From: Gigantopelta aegis
Taxonomy: Eukaryota; Mollusca; Gastropoda; Neomphalida; Peltospiridae
Reading direction: 5' to 3'
DNA: 64,000 nt
Assembly: GCF_016097555.1 (NCBI RefSeq)
Contig: NC_054713.1
Location: 44,554,750-44,618,749 of the forward strand
Shown: one piece after another, positions 45,948 to 57,570 of the stretch
Layout of the letters: each line of letters opens with the position of its first letter
Position numbering within the stretch: the stretch's first letter is position 1
The notes under the pieces: model-generated
What the model saw: only the letters and a program-made list of their open reading frames with translations
Databases searched by the model: none
Told to the model about the DNA's origin: nothing
Translations under genes and position numbers: made by a program

Positions 45948-46345
45948 ATTCCAGTCTGAAAGACGAAATGAGGATTTGTTTAACACATTGACACATTTCT
46001 TTCAGGCTTTTATGAATTGAAAAATTGTACAATTGCGAGAACGATTCCATTTGCACGTTGCTCTCGGAAATCCTAACCCTGCTGACCCATATTCCAGTCT
46101 GAAAGACGAAATGAGTATTTGTTTAACACATTTCTTTCAGGCTTTTATAAATTGAAAAACTGCACAATTGCGAGAAAATTACAAGAATGATCATTCCATT
46201 CACATGTTGCTATCAGAAATCCTAACCCTGCTGATCTATATTCCAGTCTGAAAAACAAAACAAGTATTTTTTTTTTTTCAACAACAGTATTTCACATTAT
46301 CTCCAGGTGTTCATCAGTTGAAAAATTACATAAACAAACCTCTGA
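45938..46345. repeat. Three tandem copies of the acceptor/start region
   Basis: Units begin at 45938, 46081 and 46230 (spacing 143 and 149 bp), each with 'CTGACCCATATTCCAGTCTG' or a variant. On the minus strand, unit 2 keeps the acceptor and ATG GGT CAG CAG but runs into a stop after five codons (MGQQG). Unit 3 has lost the ATG. Only unit 1 joins the long reading frame. Confidence 0.85.
45948..45970 (-). other. Splice acceptor and short 5' UTR of the Cys-cluster gene
   Basis: On the minus strand 'TCATTTCGTCTTTCAG' precedes ACTGGAAT and ATG. The pyrimidine tract plus CAG is a good 3' splice site. The upstream exon carrying the promoter was not located within the window. Confidence 0.65.
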
Positions 46346-48128
46346 AAATTTGGCGTAACGTTTTTGTTTCTTCACATGAAATTTAAGGCACCATAATGAC
46401 CATTCAAGGAACATTTTGTTCAGTATTATGTCAAGATTCACAACACAAGTTTCTGAGATCGACACACAATTATAAAACATTAAACAGTAATTGCTAATCA
46501 ACTGAATTTTCAATTGACTTCACTACCAATATTACGAATATAATGAATATTGTTAATAACTGGGTTTTTTTTTTTAAAGAAAATGTTCTCTGGCATTTGC
46601 ACGTACATGGTTACGCAAAACGGAAGAGTTATCTGAATTTATTTCAATTTTAAGAGGTCATATAGACAGGGTGTGCACTTGGGATTTTTAAGTTAATGAT
46701 GTTGAACTCGGGGTGGAGGGGAGGGGTTCCTCATGTATTGTATGAATATGATGACGCTTCGTGACTTCGTCGCTTGGGGTTAAATATTGATTTGGTGTTA
46801 CAAACCTCAGCCAGGTATTCAGTGGAAATATAAGTTATTAAGTAATGAAAATAATAGCTTGACACACTAGAAGACAAGACGTCTGTTATTAGTGGTAACA
46901 CGGAAGATGGAAGTGAAAGAAAACACATCGATCCGGGAATTCCCAAAACGGAAGTGGTTATATACACGGCAAACAATACGGGAGCCGTGTATGCAACCAG
47001 CCTCTGTTGCAGAGGCTATATACACGGTAAAACTTATAAAATAGGTACCGTATCTTATTGAAGAGGCACGTTGGAGCAGGGTGGGGGTGGGGGGTGGGGG
47101 CTTTAGCTCAGTGCTGTCAAGTCTCACATTTAAACATCGTGTCACGCTCTCATGCCGGTACATGATTTTCTCACGCTTAAACATTATAGCAAAAAAAAAA
47201 AAATAATAATAAAATAAAATTATACATATATATTTTTTTTTATTCATTCGATCTCTACGACCAACAAACAAGCCTGCGACTGCCGGCCGGCCCGGTTAAG
47301 CATCGTAAGGCATTAAAGTCATATAATAGGTGTCCACGTTGTTTATTGGTCAGAATCTCGAACCTTTGACCAATTGTCGGCACGCTTTTTTTTTCCGCGC
47401 CGGTTTATTCGGATTCACGATGCCGGACAAAATCTCACTCCTTGCGAAAGTTCCAATTTGAGAGCTCTGCTAGCCGCTCCAATAATTCTGAATAAAAAAT
47501 ATTATGGGTAGTAAATCTTAAGGAAGAGATGAATTTTATTTTGAAGAATGCAAAAAATTGCTTTTCTGGACATCTAGTTTTCAACATTTTACGGGGGAAC
47601 ATACCTCCCTTCCCCCTAGAAACTTTACTTTGTGTCCTCGATCTCAATCAGCCCCCTCAATGTCTACTTGCTTCCGCCGTGTCTGTTGAATCATTTATAT
47701 TATAGCTGACCGACCAGACCTGTGAAATATGCTTTAAACGGGTTTTGATGGCTTTTGTTGTTGTTGTTATTGTTAAAAGCGGGTAACCATGCAACATAGT
47801 TTCTTCCTAGTACAAGGTTTCAACAAATTCCGGTTACCACCACGGCATTTGACCTTCAAAGTCAAATATCGAGGTCAAAAGGTCAAAGATGAATTCTGAT
47901 CTAAAATCATTTATGGACCCTATACTCTCAGAATCTGCAGTGTTTAACTTCATTTGTTGTGACTTTAGAGTTATGAGGCATGTATGATAACATAAATTGT
48001 AATAGAAATTAAGTAGAAAGGTTTTTTATTTCCTCATTAATGGCGTAAGCATAAAATAGCAGGCAAATATAGGTGTAGTCGTGAACTCTTTTAATGTTAA
48101 AAGCAGTCATGTTTTGTCAAGACTTCTC
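46346..48128. other. Intergenic or intronic DNA, nothing recognised
   Basis: Includes a GGTGGGGG-type patch near 47080-47100, an A tract near 47191 and a T tract near 47390. If the Cys-cluster gene has an upstream non-coding exon, it could lie here or beyond, but no donor could be chosen with confidence. Confidence 0.45.
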
Positions 48129-48314
48129 AGAGCTAGTTCTCGCACTCGCCAAATTCAACAATTTCAAAAACAACTGGCGAATTTTATTTTCATTTGGCGA
48201 AATAATTTCATGTAATAATTGATATTTTGATATAAAAGAACTGGGTTTTCTGCAATTTTTGAAGTTTAATATATAATTTGGCGAAATTTTCTGCTGACCC
48301 AGAGCTAGCCCTGC
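48129..48314. mobile_element. MITE with AGAGCTAG ends
   Basis: 'AGAGCTAGTTCTCGCACTCG' at the left and 'CCCAGAGCTAGCCCTG' at the right. The interior 'AACAACTGGCGAATTTTATT' and 'TAATTTGGCGAA' is shared with 62299-62490. No coding capacity. Confidence 0.75.
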
Positions 48315-48745
48315 TTCTAATTGAACGTATTATCAACAATTATCTTACATTTTATTTTAATTATTAATCCAAGTTTTGTTTGATCAGATTGTTTAAATGT
48401 CAAAAGTCAAATAAAATTATATGCAATGCACAATACACTTAATAGTCACAGACTATCAGTGGATTTTCAGTGGTGTAGATAAGCATAGGCCTAATGTATA
48501 TACTAAAACATTTCTATACGGTCATCAGGATATAAGAGCATATAGTAATATTATTATTATATAAATTTACCTGACAACTTTCACAATTTTCATCATCTTG
48601 ATAATATTCTCTGTATTAATATCCTTTTCTGGTTACATGCAGATCCAAATAATAATTTCTTTAGTTCCACAAACCGCGTTCTGAATGATATGAGAAATGC
48701 TTCCACAACGTTTCTTGAGAGAATGAAATACCGAGATAGGTTCAT
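48315..48745. other. Intergenic, nothing recognised
   Basis: AT-rich, with no gene evidence. Confidence 0.4.
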
Positions 48746-48961
48746 CTATAGTCCGTCTCAGGGGATCGCATTTTTTTCATACTATGTAATTTACTACAAG
48801 TTATTTATTTCCAAGCCAAATGATTTGTAAATACTACACACAAATTGTATTTCTTTGTTATTTCCAAAACACTTTTACTGTTCTTCTTACGTCAAACCAA
48901 ATTGAAATTATTTACAACAAAAAACCACAACAATTTAATAGAATGATGGGACGGACTATAG
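48746..48961. mobile_element. 216-bp MITE with CTATAGTCCGTC ends
   Basis: Left CTATAGTCCGTCTCA and right TGGGACGGACTATAG are inverted repeats. The interior ('AATTTACTACAAGTTATTTA', 'CCAAAACACTTTTACTGTTC') recurs at 63858-64000 at the window edge. Confidence 0.82.
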
Positions 48962-49396
48962 TTTGATGGTTCTCATTGTTTTTCGGTCATTTAGACTGTT
49001 CAAGTCAAGCAGCCATCTGCCTTACATCCACGGGCTGGCATACATGCATATCCGTCCTCACATCTGGCATGGGTAAGCTGCAGAACGGCATTTTGTTTTA
49101 AACCTACAAGTGATCAGTTCTAGGCAACTATTTGGGATAGATGGTTTTCTGGTCCACACAATCTTAGCCTTAGTCTTAGTCCAAAGACCAGTATCCACTG
49201 GACTGCTTATATAAGCATCATGATGGTCTCACAGGACTGTAGCCACACCTTTTCTTGGATATTTGTACAAGACAAATGTTGATTCAGGCCATCACTTGTT
49301 GGGGGGGGGGGGGGGGGGGTCATCTCTAACGCGTTTGTACCTTTCTGAAAGAGGTAATATCCAGCTCGGTCTGTTCCTGTCGTAACAACTAGGCCC
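48962..49396. other. Intergenic with G run
   Basis: A G homopolymer lies at about 49300-49319. No gene recognised. Confidence 0.45.
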
Positions 49397-49520
49397 ATGC
49401 TTATAAAACTTTTAGAGTCCACTCACAGACTCAGTCTAATGACGTCACACACACATACATGATGTTCACATCTCAGGCTCTATTAGTCTCGAGTCTAGAC
49501 TCTAAAGGTTTTATAAGCAC
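49397..49520. mobile_element. 124-bp hairpin-end element, same family as 44937-45015
   Basis: Left 'GCTTATAAAACTTTTAGAGT' and right 'ACTCTAAAGGTTTTATAAGC'. The centre, with ACACACAC and TGACGTCA-like sequence, differs from the other copy. Confidence 0.82.
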
Positions 49521-49551
49521 CAAACCTGGTGCTTGGTACAAACGGCAGACT

Positions 49552-49708
49552 AATAGTTTCTGGCACTCGTCCTTTTGTAGATGTTTTTTCTGACACGAGT
49601 CTTAAGAAAATCAATCCTTGGAGCGAGCTTTAGTGAGCTCCAAGGAGTGATTTTATTGAAACAAATGACAATAAAACCATCTACAAAAGGAAGAGTGCCA
49701 GAAATATT
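49552..49708. mobile_element. 157-bp snap-back hairpin
   Basis: 'TTTCTGGCACTCGTCCTTTT' and 'GTAGATG' at the left are mirrored by 'CATCTAC' and 'AAAAGGAAGAGTGCCAGAAA' at the right. The inner 'CCTTGGAGC' and 'GCTCCAAGG' close the stem. Confidence 0.85.
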
Positions 49709-49834
49709 TTCTAGTTCACGGATTCTTATAATTAATAACATTTTATTATAAAATTCACTGCATTTTATCTTCGTATCGCGACGTCACTCCTCTCAGCTGA
49801 TATATGTTACGTCACTAAAACAAATGCATGCAGC

Positions 49835-50220
49835 GTTACATATTACTGACGTCAAGCAGTACCGTTAATTAGGGAATTACGTAATGCCAGGCAGCAAAAT
49901 CCTAAACGACAAGTTCATTTAACCAATGAAAAGGGCGGATTGCCATCTAGGGGGCGTGTGCAGGACGGTTTTTCTAGCAGTTTTCTGGCACCGTTCTACT
50001 AGTTGATTGAACTAGAACAGTTTTTCTAGCTCAATCAACCAGTAGAAAGGTTCCAGAAAGCCGTGCTAGAAAAACCGCCTTGCACACGTCCCCTAGATGG
50101 TACTGTGCCCTTTTCATTGGTTAAATGAACTTGTCGTTTAGGAGATAGACAGTCGTTGCTACTTGTTCATTACGTCATTCCATAATCAAATGTAGTACGT
50201 GACGTCAAGTAATATGTGAC
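49835..50220. mobile_element. About 386-bp palindromic element
   Basis: Arms of roughly 190 bp: outer 'ACATATTACTGACGTCA' vs 'TGACGTCAAGTAATATGT', middle 'TAAACGACAAGTTCATTTAA' vs its complement, inner 'CGGTTTTTCTAGCA' vs 'TGCTAGAAAAACCG', centred near 50020. There is no open frame. It would form a long hairpin if transcribed or single-stranded. Confidence 0.85.
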
Positions 50221-50399
50221 TATTATTATATATCAGGAACTAGACCATCTCGACCTACACCCTGACGCAACATAGGATATGTTTCGTGAAGTGTCCAACG
50301 TACCTGTTTTCTTCCCATGAACCGCAAACGATTGGACAGTGTCACAGCCAGTCAAACCCAAGAATATTATCAATCACGACGCATGCTAGTGCTTTTGCA

Positions 50400-50585
50400 A
50401 TAGCATGGACTGGGAAGCACATACAACGGCCTTCGATATACCAACAGTGGTGCATTGGCAGGAACGAAAAATAGCCCAATGGGCTCACCGACGGGAATCG
50501 ATTCCAAACCGGCCGGACTTTTGGCCTAAATGAGCTGGACGTAGCCCAGTGGCAAAGCGTTGGTTGATGCGGGGTCGGTCTATGT
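50400..50585. mobile_element. Two SINE fragments, head to head
   Basis: 50400-50515 is a reverse core plus head ('GGCCTTCGATATACCAACAG', 'AATAGCCCAATGGGCTCACC', 'GGGAATCGATTCC'). 50528-50582 is a plus-strand head only ('GGACGTAGCCCAGTGGCAAA', then GCGTTGGTTGATGC). Confidence 0.8.
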
Positions 50586-50980
50586 TCCATCGTCTTCAGG
50601 ATTTGCTCCAGTGCTGGGGGGCAGTTGACCCTCCTGCCTCTCCCTCCCCATCACCGTCACGTATAAATGACTCGGGACTCGAACATAAGCAGTTTTATCA
50701 TATGCATTTTTTTTTTTTTTTTTTTTAAAGAGCAAAATGAACACCTATGGCAATTTTGAGAAGGCCATAAGCAATTATAAACCTATAACTTTTATAACAA
50801 ACACAAACTTATCCACAATATTATGCAGGGAAAGGTGAGGTCTACACTGGTGAGCGACGTTTGTTGGCCGTTCCAGTATCCCCCCCCCCCCCCCCCCCCA
50901 CCACCACCACCAGCAACCTCTAATTGGATCTACGCTTTGTGGGAGACGACAGACGCCCTACACCCCTTTTCTGGTTCCTT
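50586..50980. other. Intergenic with T and C homopolymers
   Basis: A T run at about 50708-50726, a C run at about 50881-50899 and a short (CCA)n. No gene. Confidence 0.5.
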
Positions 50981-51240
50981 CCTTCATTTCATTTGAACTT
51001 ATGTTCGTGCTTATATCCAATTAAGGTTCAAGCACGTTGTCCTGGGCACACACCTCAGCTACCTGGGCCGTCTGTCCAGGACAGGGGGGTTAGTTGGTTA
51101 GTGAGAGAGAAGAGGGTGTAGAGGCCTTACACCTACCCATTGAGCCCTTTAAAACTCGGTCTGGTTTGGAGCTGATACCGGGCTGTGAACCCTGTACTTA
51201 CCAGCCTGTAGGCCTAGCCACTGCGCCACCGAGGCCGGTT
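50981..51240 (-). mobile_element. Family D SINE, minus copy
   Basis: 'CGTGCTTATATCCAATTAAG', 'TCCTGGGCACACACCTCAGC', 'ACACCTACCCATTGAGCCCT' and 'GCCACCGAGGCCGGT'. This is the third copy of the family seen at 35461-35730 and 39114-39372. Confidence 0.88.
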
Positions 51241-51484
51241 TCTGGTTCCCGCGGGCCTGTTATTACTACGATGTACCTTGGGTGAACAGTCCCCCAAAAC
51301 TCGTTTTCAAGGAGAGTTTTGTATTAACCACTCCAGGTGGGGGTGTCATCACTCACCATGTGACTCCTGTAGCTGCATTTCAGGTACAGGCCCCCCCCCC
51401 CCCCCCGTATAATTATAGTGTAAGTCACTAGAAATGACAAAAATGGGTTGATAATCAGGTGCGGGTGCAGGGACTTTAGCTGAG

Positions 51485-54400
51485 GGTGTCTGGTACCGGT
51501 GGTGTTAGCTTGAGTGTCTAGTGCAAGCTATGACAGTACGGAATGCAGTGTGTGATGTACAAAGTGTGTAGAATTGTATTCCGTACCTGTGGTGTTAGCT
51601 CGAGTGTCCTCTAGCTATAACGGTGCAGTGCTGGAGGACACTCGATCTGACATCACAGGTACGGAATGCAGTGTGTGATGTACAAAGTGTGTATAATTGT
51701 ATTCCGTACCTGTGGTGTTAGCTCGGGTGTTCTCTAGCTATAACGGTGCAGTGCTGGAGGACACTTGATCTGACATCACAGGTACGGAATACAGTGTGTG
51801 ATGTACAAAATGTGTAGAATTGTATTCCGTACCTGTGGTGTTAGCTCGGGTGTCCTCTAGCTATAATAGTGCAGTGCTGGAGGACACTTGATCTGACATC
51901 ACATGTACGGAATGCAGTGTGTGATGTACAAAGTGTGTATAATTGTATTCCGTACCTGTGGTGTTAGCTCGAGTGTCCTCTAGCTATAACGGTGCAGTGC
52001 TGGAGGACACTCGATCTGACATCACAGGTACGGAATGCAGTGTGTGATGTACAAAGTGTGTATAATTGTATTCCGTACCTGTGGTGTTAGCTCGGGTGTT
52101 CTCTAGCTATAACGGTGCAGTGCTGGAGGACACTTGATCTGACATCACAGGTACGGAATACAGTGTGTGATGTACAAAATGTGTAGAATTGTATTCCGTA
52201 CCTGTGGTGTTAGCTCGGGTGTCCTCTAGCTATAATAGTGCAGTGCTGGAGGACACTTGATCTGACATCACAGGTACGGAATGCAGTGTGTGACGTACAA
52301 AGTGTGTATAATTGTATTCCGTACCTGTGGTGTTAGCTCGGGTGTCCTCTAGCTATAACGGTGCAGTACTGGAGGACACTCGATCTGACATCACAGGTAC
52401 GGAATGCAGTGTGTGATGTACAGAGTGTGTATAATTGTATTCCGTACCTGTGGTGTTAGCTCGGGTGTCCTCTAGCTATAACGGTGCAGTGCTGGAGGAC
52501 ACTCGATCTGACATCACAGGTACGGAATGCAGTGTGTGATGTACAAAGTGTGTATAATTGTATTCCGTACCTGTGGTGTTAGCTCGGGTGTTCTCTAGCT
52601 ATAACGGTGCAGTGCTGGAGGACACTCGATCTGACATCACAGGTACGGAATGCAGTGTGTGATGTACAAAGTGTGTATAATTGTATTCCGTACCTGTGGT
52701 GTTAGCTCGGGTGTCCTCTAGCTATAACGGTGCAGTGCTGGAGGACACTTGATCTGACATCACAGGTACGGAATGCAGTGTGTGACGTACAAAGTGTGTA
52801 TAATTGTATTCCGTACCTGTGGTGTTAGCTCGGGTGTCCTCTAGCTATAACGGTGCAGTGCTGGAGGACACTCGATCTGACATCACAGGTACGGAATGCA
52901 GTGTGTGACGTACAAAGTGTGTATAATTGTATTCCGTACCTGTGGTGTTAGCTCGGGTGTCCTCTAGCTATAACGGTGCAGTGCTGGAGGACACTCGATC
53001 TGACATCACAGGTACGGAATGCAGTGTGTGACGTACAAAGTGTGTATAATTGTATTCCGTACCTGTGGTGTTAGCTCGGGTGTCCTCTAGCTATAACGGT
53101 GCAGTGCTGGAGGACACTCGATCTGACATCACAGGTACGGAATGCAGTGTGTGACGTACAAAGTGTGTATAATTGTATTCCGTACCTGTGGTGTTAGCTC
53201 GGGTGTCCTCTAGCTATAACGGTGCAGTGCTGGAGGACACTCGATCTGACATCACAGGTACGGAATGCAGTGTGTGACGTACAAAGTGTGTATAATTGTA
53301 TTCCGTACCTGTGGTGTTAGCTCGAGTGTCCTCTAGCTATAACTTTGCAGTGCTGGAGGACACTCGATCTGACATCACAGGTACGGAATGCAGTGTGTGA
53401 CGTACAAAGTGTGTATAATTGTATTCCGTACCTGTGGTGTTAGCTCGAGTGTCCTCTAGCTATAACGGTGCAGTGCTGGAGGACACTCGATCTGACATCA
53501 CAGGTACGGAATGCAGTGTGTGACGTACAAAGTGTGTATAATTGTATTCCGTACCTGTGGTGTTAGCTCGAGTGTCCTCTAGCTATAACGGTGCAGTGCT
53601 GGAGGACACTCGATCTGACATCACAGGTACGGAATGCAGTGTGTGACGTACAAAGTGTGTATAATTGTATTCCGTACCTGTGGTGTTAGCTCGAGTGTCC
53701 TCTAGCTATAACTTTGCAGTGCTGGAGGACACTCGATCTGACATCACAGGTACGGAATGCAGTGTGTGACGTACAAAGTGTGTATAATTGTATTCCGTAC
53801 CTGTGGTGTTAGCTCGAGTGTCCTCTAGCTATAACGGTGCAGTGCTGGAGGACACTTGATCTGACATCACAGGTACGGAATGCAGTGTGTGATGTACAAA
53901 GTGTGTATAATTGTATTCCGTACCTGTGGTGTTAGCTCGAGTGTCCTCTAGCTATAATAGTGCAGTGCTGGAGGACACTCGATCTGACATCACAGGTACG
54001 GAATGCAGTGTGTGACGTACAAAGTGTGTATAATTGTATTCCGTACCTGTGGTGTTAGCTCGGGTGTCCTCTAGCTATAACGGTGCAGTGCTGGAGGACA
54101 CTCGATCTGACATCACAGGTACGGAATGCAGTGTGTGACGTACAAAGTGTGTATAATTGTATTCCGTACCTGTGGTGTTAGCTCGAGTGTCCTCTAGCTA
54201 TAACGGTGCAGTGCTGGAGGACACTCGATCTGACATCACAGGTACGGAATGCAGTGTGTGACGTACAAAGTGTGTATAATTGTATTCCGTACCTGTGGTG
54301 TTAGCTCGGGTGTCCTCTAGCTATAACGGTGCAGTGCTGGAGGACACTTGATCTGACATCACAGGTACAGAATGCAGTGTGTGACGTACAAAGTGTGTAT

Positions 54401-55030
54401 AATTGTATTCCGTACCTGTGGTGTTAGCTCGGGTGTCCTCTAGCTATAATAGTGCAGTGCTGGAGGACACTCGATCTGACATCACAGGTACGGAATGCAG
54501 TGTGTGATGTACAAAGTGTGTATAATTGTATTCCGTACCTGTGGTGTTAGCTCGGGTGTCCTCTAGCTATAATAGTGCAGTGCTGGAGGACACTTGATCT
54601 GACATCACAGGTACGGAATGCAGTGTGTGATGTACAAAATGTGTAGAATTGTATTCCGTACCTGTGGTGTTAGCTCGAGTGTCCTCTAGCTATAACGGTG
54701 CAGTGCTGGAGGACACTCGATCTGACATCACATGTACGGAATGCAGTGTGTGACGTACAAAGTGTGTATAATTGTATTCCGTACCTGTGGTGTTAGCTCG
54801 AGTGTCCTCTAGCTATAACGGTGCAGTACTGGAGGACACTTGATCTGACATCACAGGTACGGAATGCAGTGTGTGATGTACAAAGTGTGTATAATTGTAT
54901 TCCGTACCTGTGGTGTTAGCTCGAGTGTCCTCTAGCTATAACGGTGCAGTGCTGGAGGACACTTGATCTGACATCACAGGTACGGAATGCAGTGTGTGAT
55001 GTACAAAGTGTCTGTCATTGGATTCCGAAC
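51485..55030. repeat. 123-bp hairpin satellite, about 29 units
   Basis: The unit starts CCGTACCTGTGGTGTTAGCT (51581, 51704, 51827, ...), so the period is 123 bp. Each unit holds an inverted repeat: the left arm from CCGTACC to GTGTCCTC and the right arm from GAGGACAC to GGTACGG match at 28 of 31 positions around a 22-nt loop. Edge units are diverged (51485-51580 and the last). Two consecutive 369-bp three-unit blocks (about 51595-51963 and 51964-52332) repeat the same variant order. No coding frame and no variable spacers. Confidence 0.96.
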
Positions 55031-55117
55031 ATGACACGATGTTTGTTTCTTGGGGAATAAATTTGTTTTAAGCGAAAAGAACCAAAAAACCCCACCCTAC
55101 CAATACACTTGCTACTA

Positions 55118-55176
55118 CATCTTCATAAATCAAGGCTAATACGAGGAACGAATATTAGCCTTGATTTATGAAGATG
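55118..55176. other. Perfect 24-bp-arm hairpin at satellite/trinucleotide boundary
   Basis: CATCTTCATAAATCAAGGCT with AATA, loop CGAGGAACGAA, then TATT with AGCCTTGATTTATGAAGATG. The arms are fully complementary. It separates the satellite from the trinucleotide block. Confidence 0.9.
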
Positions 55177-55740
55177 TTGCTACTACTACTACTATTGAAT
55201 CTAAGCATTATTATTGTTGTTGTTGTTATTATTATTATTGCTACTACTACCACCACCACTACTACTGCTATTATTATTATTGTTATTATTACTACTATTG
55301 CTATTATTATTATTGTTATTATTACTACTACTGCTATTATTATTGTTATTATTACTACCAGTACTATTATCATTATTATTATTATTACTACTACTACTAC
55401 TCTACTACTACAACTATTATTATTATTATTACCTATACTACTACCACCACTACAACTATTATTACTAATACTGCTGCTACTACTACTACAGATACTATTA
55501 CTGTTATTGTTACTACTATTATTATTACTACTACTACTACTATTAGTTCTACCACTACAACTACTATTACTGATAATTCTACTACTATTATTATTACTAC
55601 TACTACTATTAGTTCTACTACCACTACAAATACTATTACTCATAATTCTACTACTGTTATTATTACTACTACTACATTACTACTAGTATTACTACTACTA
55701 AAACCACTACCACTACTACTACTACTACTACTAGTACTAG

Positions 55741-55777
<37 letters not shown>

Positions 55778-56358
55778 GTATAACATTGTATCCCATCCCT
55801 AACACTATATTTGTTTCTAGTGAAATAAACTACTATTACTGATTCTGATTCTTCTACTACTACTACTACTATTATTACTACTACTACTACCAATATTACT
55901 ACTACTACTACTACTACTGTTGTTACTACTACTACTACCAATTTTAGTACTACTACTACTATTTCTACTACCACCACCAATACTACTACTACTATTATTA
56001 TTATTGTTATTACTACTACCACCACCACCACCACCAATACTACTACTACTACTACTACTACTACTATTATTGTTATTACCACCACCACCAATACTACTAC
56101 TACCATTACTACAACTATTACTATTATTATTATTATTACCAATATTACTACTGCTACTACTACCACCACAACTATTATTACTAATACTGCTGCTACTACT
56201 ACTACAAATACTATTATTAATATTGTTACTTCTATTATTATTATTACTACTACTATTAGTTCTACCACTACAACTACTATTACTGATAATTCTACTACTA
56301 CTATTATTATTATTATTATTACTACTACTACTACTACTATTACTACTACTACCACCAA

Positions 56359-56401
<43 letters not shown>

Positions 56402-57270
56402 GTATAACATTGTATCCCATCCCTAACACTATAATATTTGTTTCTAAAAAAACGACAAAAAACTATTATTATTACTACTAGTACTACTACTTCTATTACT
56501 ACTATTACTATAGTCTATCCCATCCTACAAAAAAATAAATTCATTAAAAAATACTATTTTCATGTGCAATTTAAAACACAATCGGCTCTGAAATAACTTG
56601 TACTAAATTCCATAGTATGAAAAAAAAGGCGTTATCAGTGAGAAGTACTATAAGACTGCTACTACTGCTGTTGCTGTTGCTACTACTATTACTACTATTA
56701 CTACTACTGTATAAAATTGTATCCCATCCCTAATACTATAATATGTTTCTGTTGAAACAAACGTTTAAAAAAAAACCTATTACTCTATGTACTATTACTG
56801 ATTCTGCTTCTACTATTACTACTACTACTACTACTGTTATTGTTATTACTACTACTACTACTACTACCAATATCACTATACTACTACTACTACTACTATT
56901 ATTATTGTTATTACTACTACTACTACTACTATTACTACTACTATTTCTACTACTACCACCAATACTACTATTATTATTACTACTACTACCACCACCAATG
57001 CTACTACTACCACTACTATTATTATTATTATTACCAATACTACTACTACTACCACCACTACAACTAGTATTACTAATATTGCTGCTACTACTACTACAAA
57101 TACTATTATTAATATTGTTACTTCTATTATTATTACTATTACTGCTATTAGTTCTATAACTACAAATACTATTACTGATAATTCTACCACTATTATTATT
57201 ATTACTACTACTAATATTACTACTACTACTACTACTGTATAACATTGTATCCCATCTCTAACACTCTAAT

Positions 57271-57315
<45 letters not shown>

Positions 57316-57532
57316 ATTACTACTACTTCTATTACTAGTCTGTCCCATCCTACAAAAAATAAATTCATTAAAACTGCTGCTGCTGCTGCTCCTCCTCCTC
57401 CTCCTCCTACTACTACTACAACTACTGCCCATACTACTACTACTACTACTACTACTACTACAGCTGCTGCTGCTGCTACTCCTCCTCCTCCTTCTACTAC
57501 TCCTACTACTGCTGCTACTCCTACTACTGCTC

Positions 57533-57566
<34 letters not shown>

Positions 57567-57570
57567 GTGT
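55177..57570. repeat. Degenerate (ACT/ATT/GCT)n trinucleotide block with duplicated cassettes
   Basis: About 2.4 kb of ACT, ATT and ACC triplets, with later GCT/CCT triplets (57372-57565). A non-repetitive cassette 'GTATAACATTGTATCCCATC' followed by CCTAACACTATAAT interrupts it at about 55778, 56401 and 57236, with a variant at 56708. A second cassette, 'CCCATCCTACAAAAAA', occurs at about 56519 and 57346. The block therefore grew by unequal duplication of 0.3-0.6-kb segments. A poly-A tract lies at 57275-57313. Long frames (poly-Leu, poly-Ser, Val/Ile, Tyr) are artefacts. Confidence 0.93.

Noticed and set aside
45549-45959. 136-codon plus-strand frame opposite the Cys-cluster gene
   Set aside because: It is a GC-driven antisense shadow of the minus-strand exon. 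The minus frame has the splice acceptor, start and family-like motifs.
51485-55030. 123-bp hairpin repeats as a CRISPR array or tandem ncRNA genes
   Set aside because: No unique spacers occur between repeats. No Pol II or Pol III promoter elements were recognised in the unit. Satellite DNA is the simplest reading.
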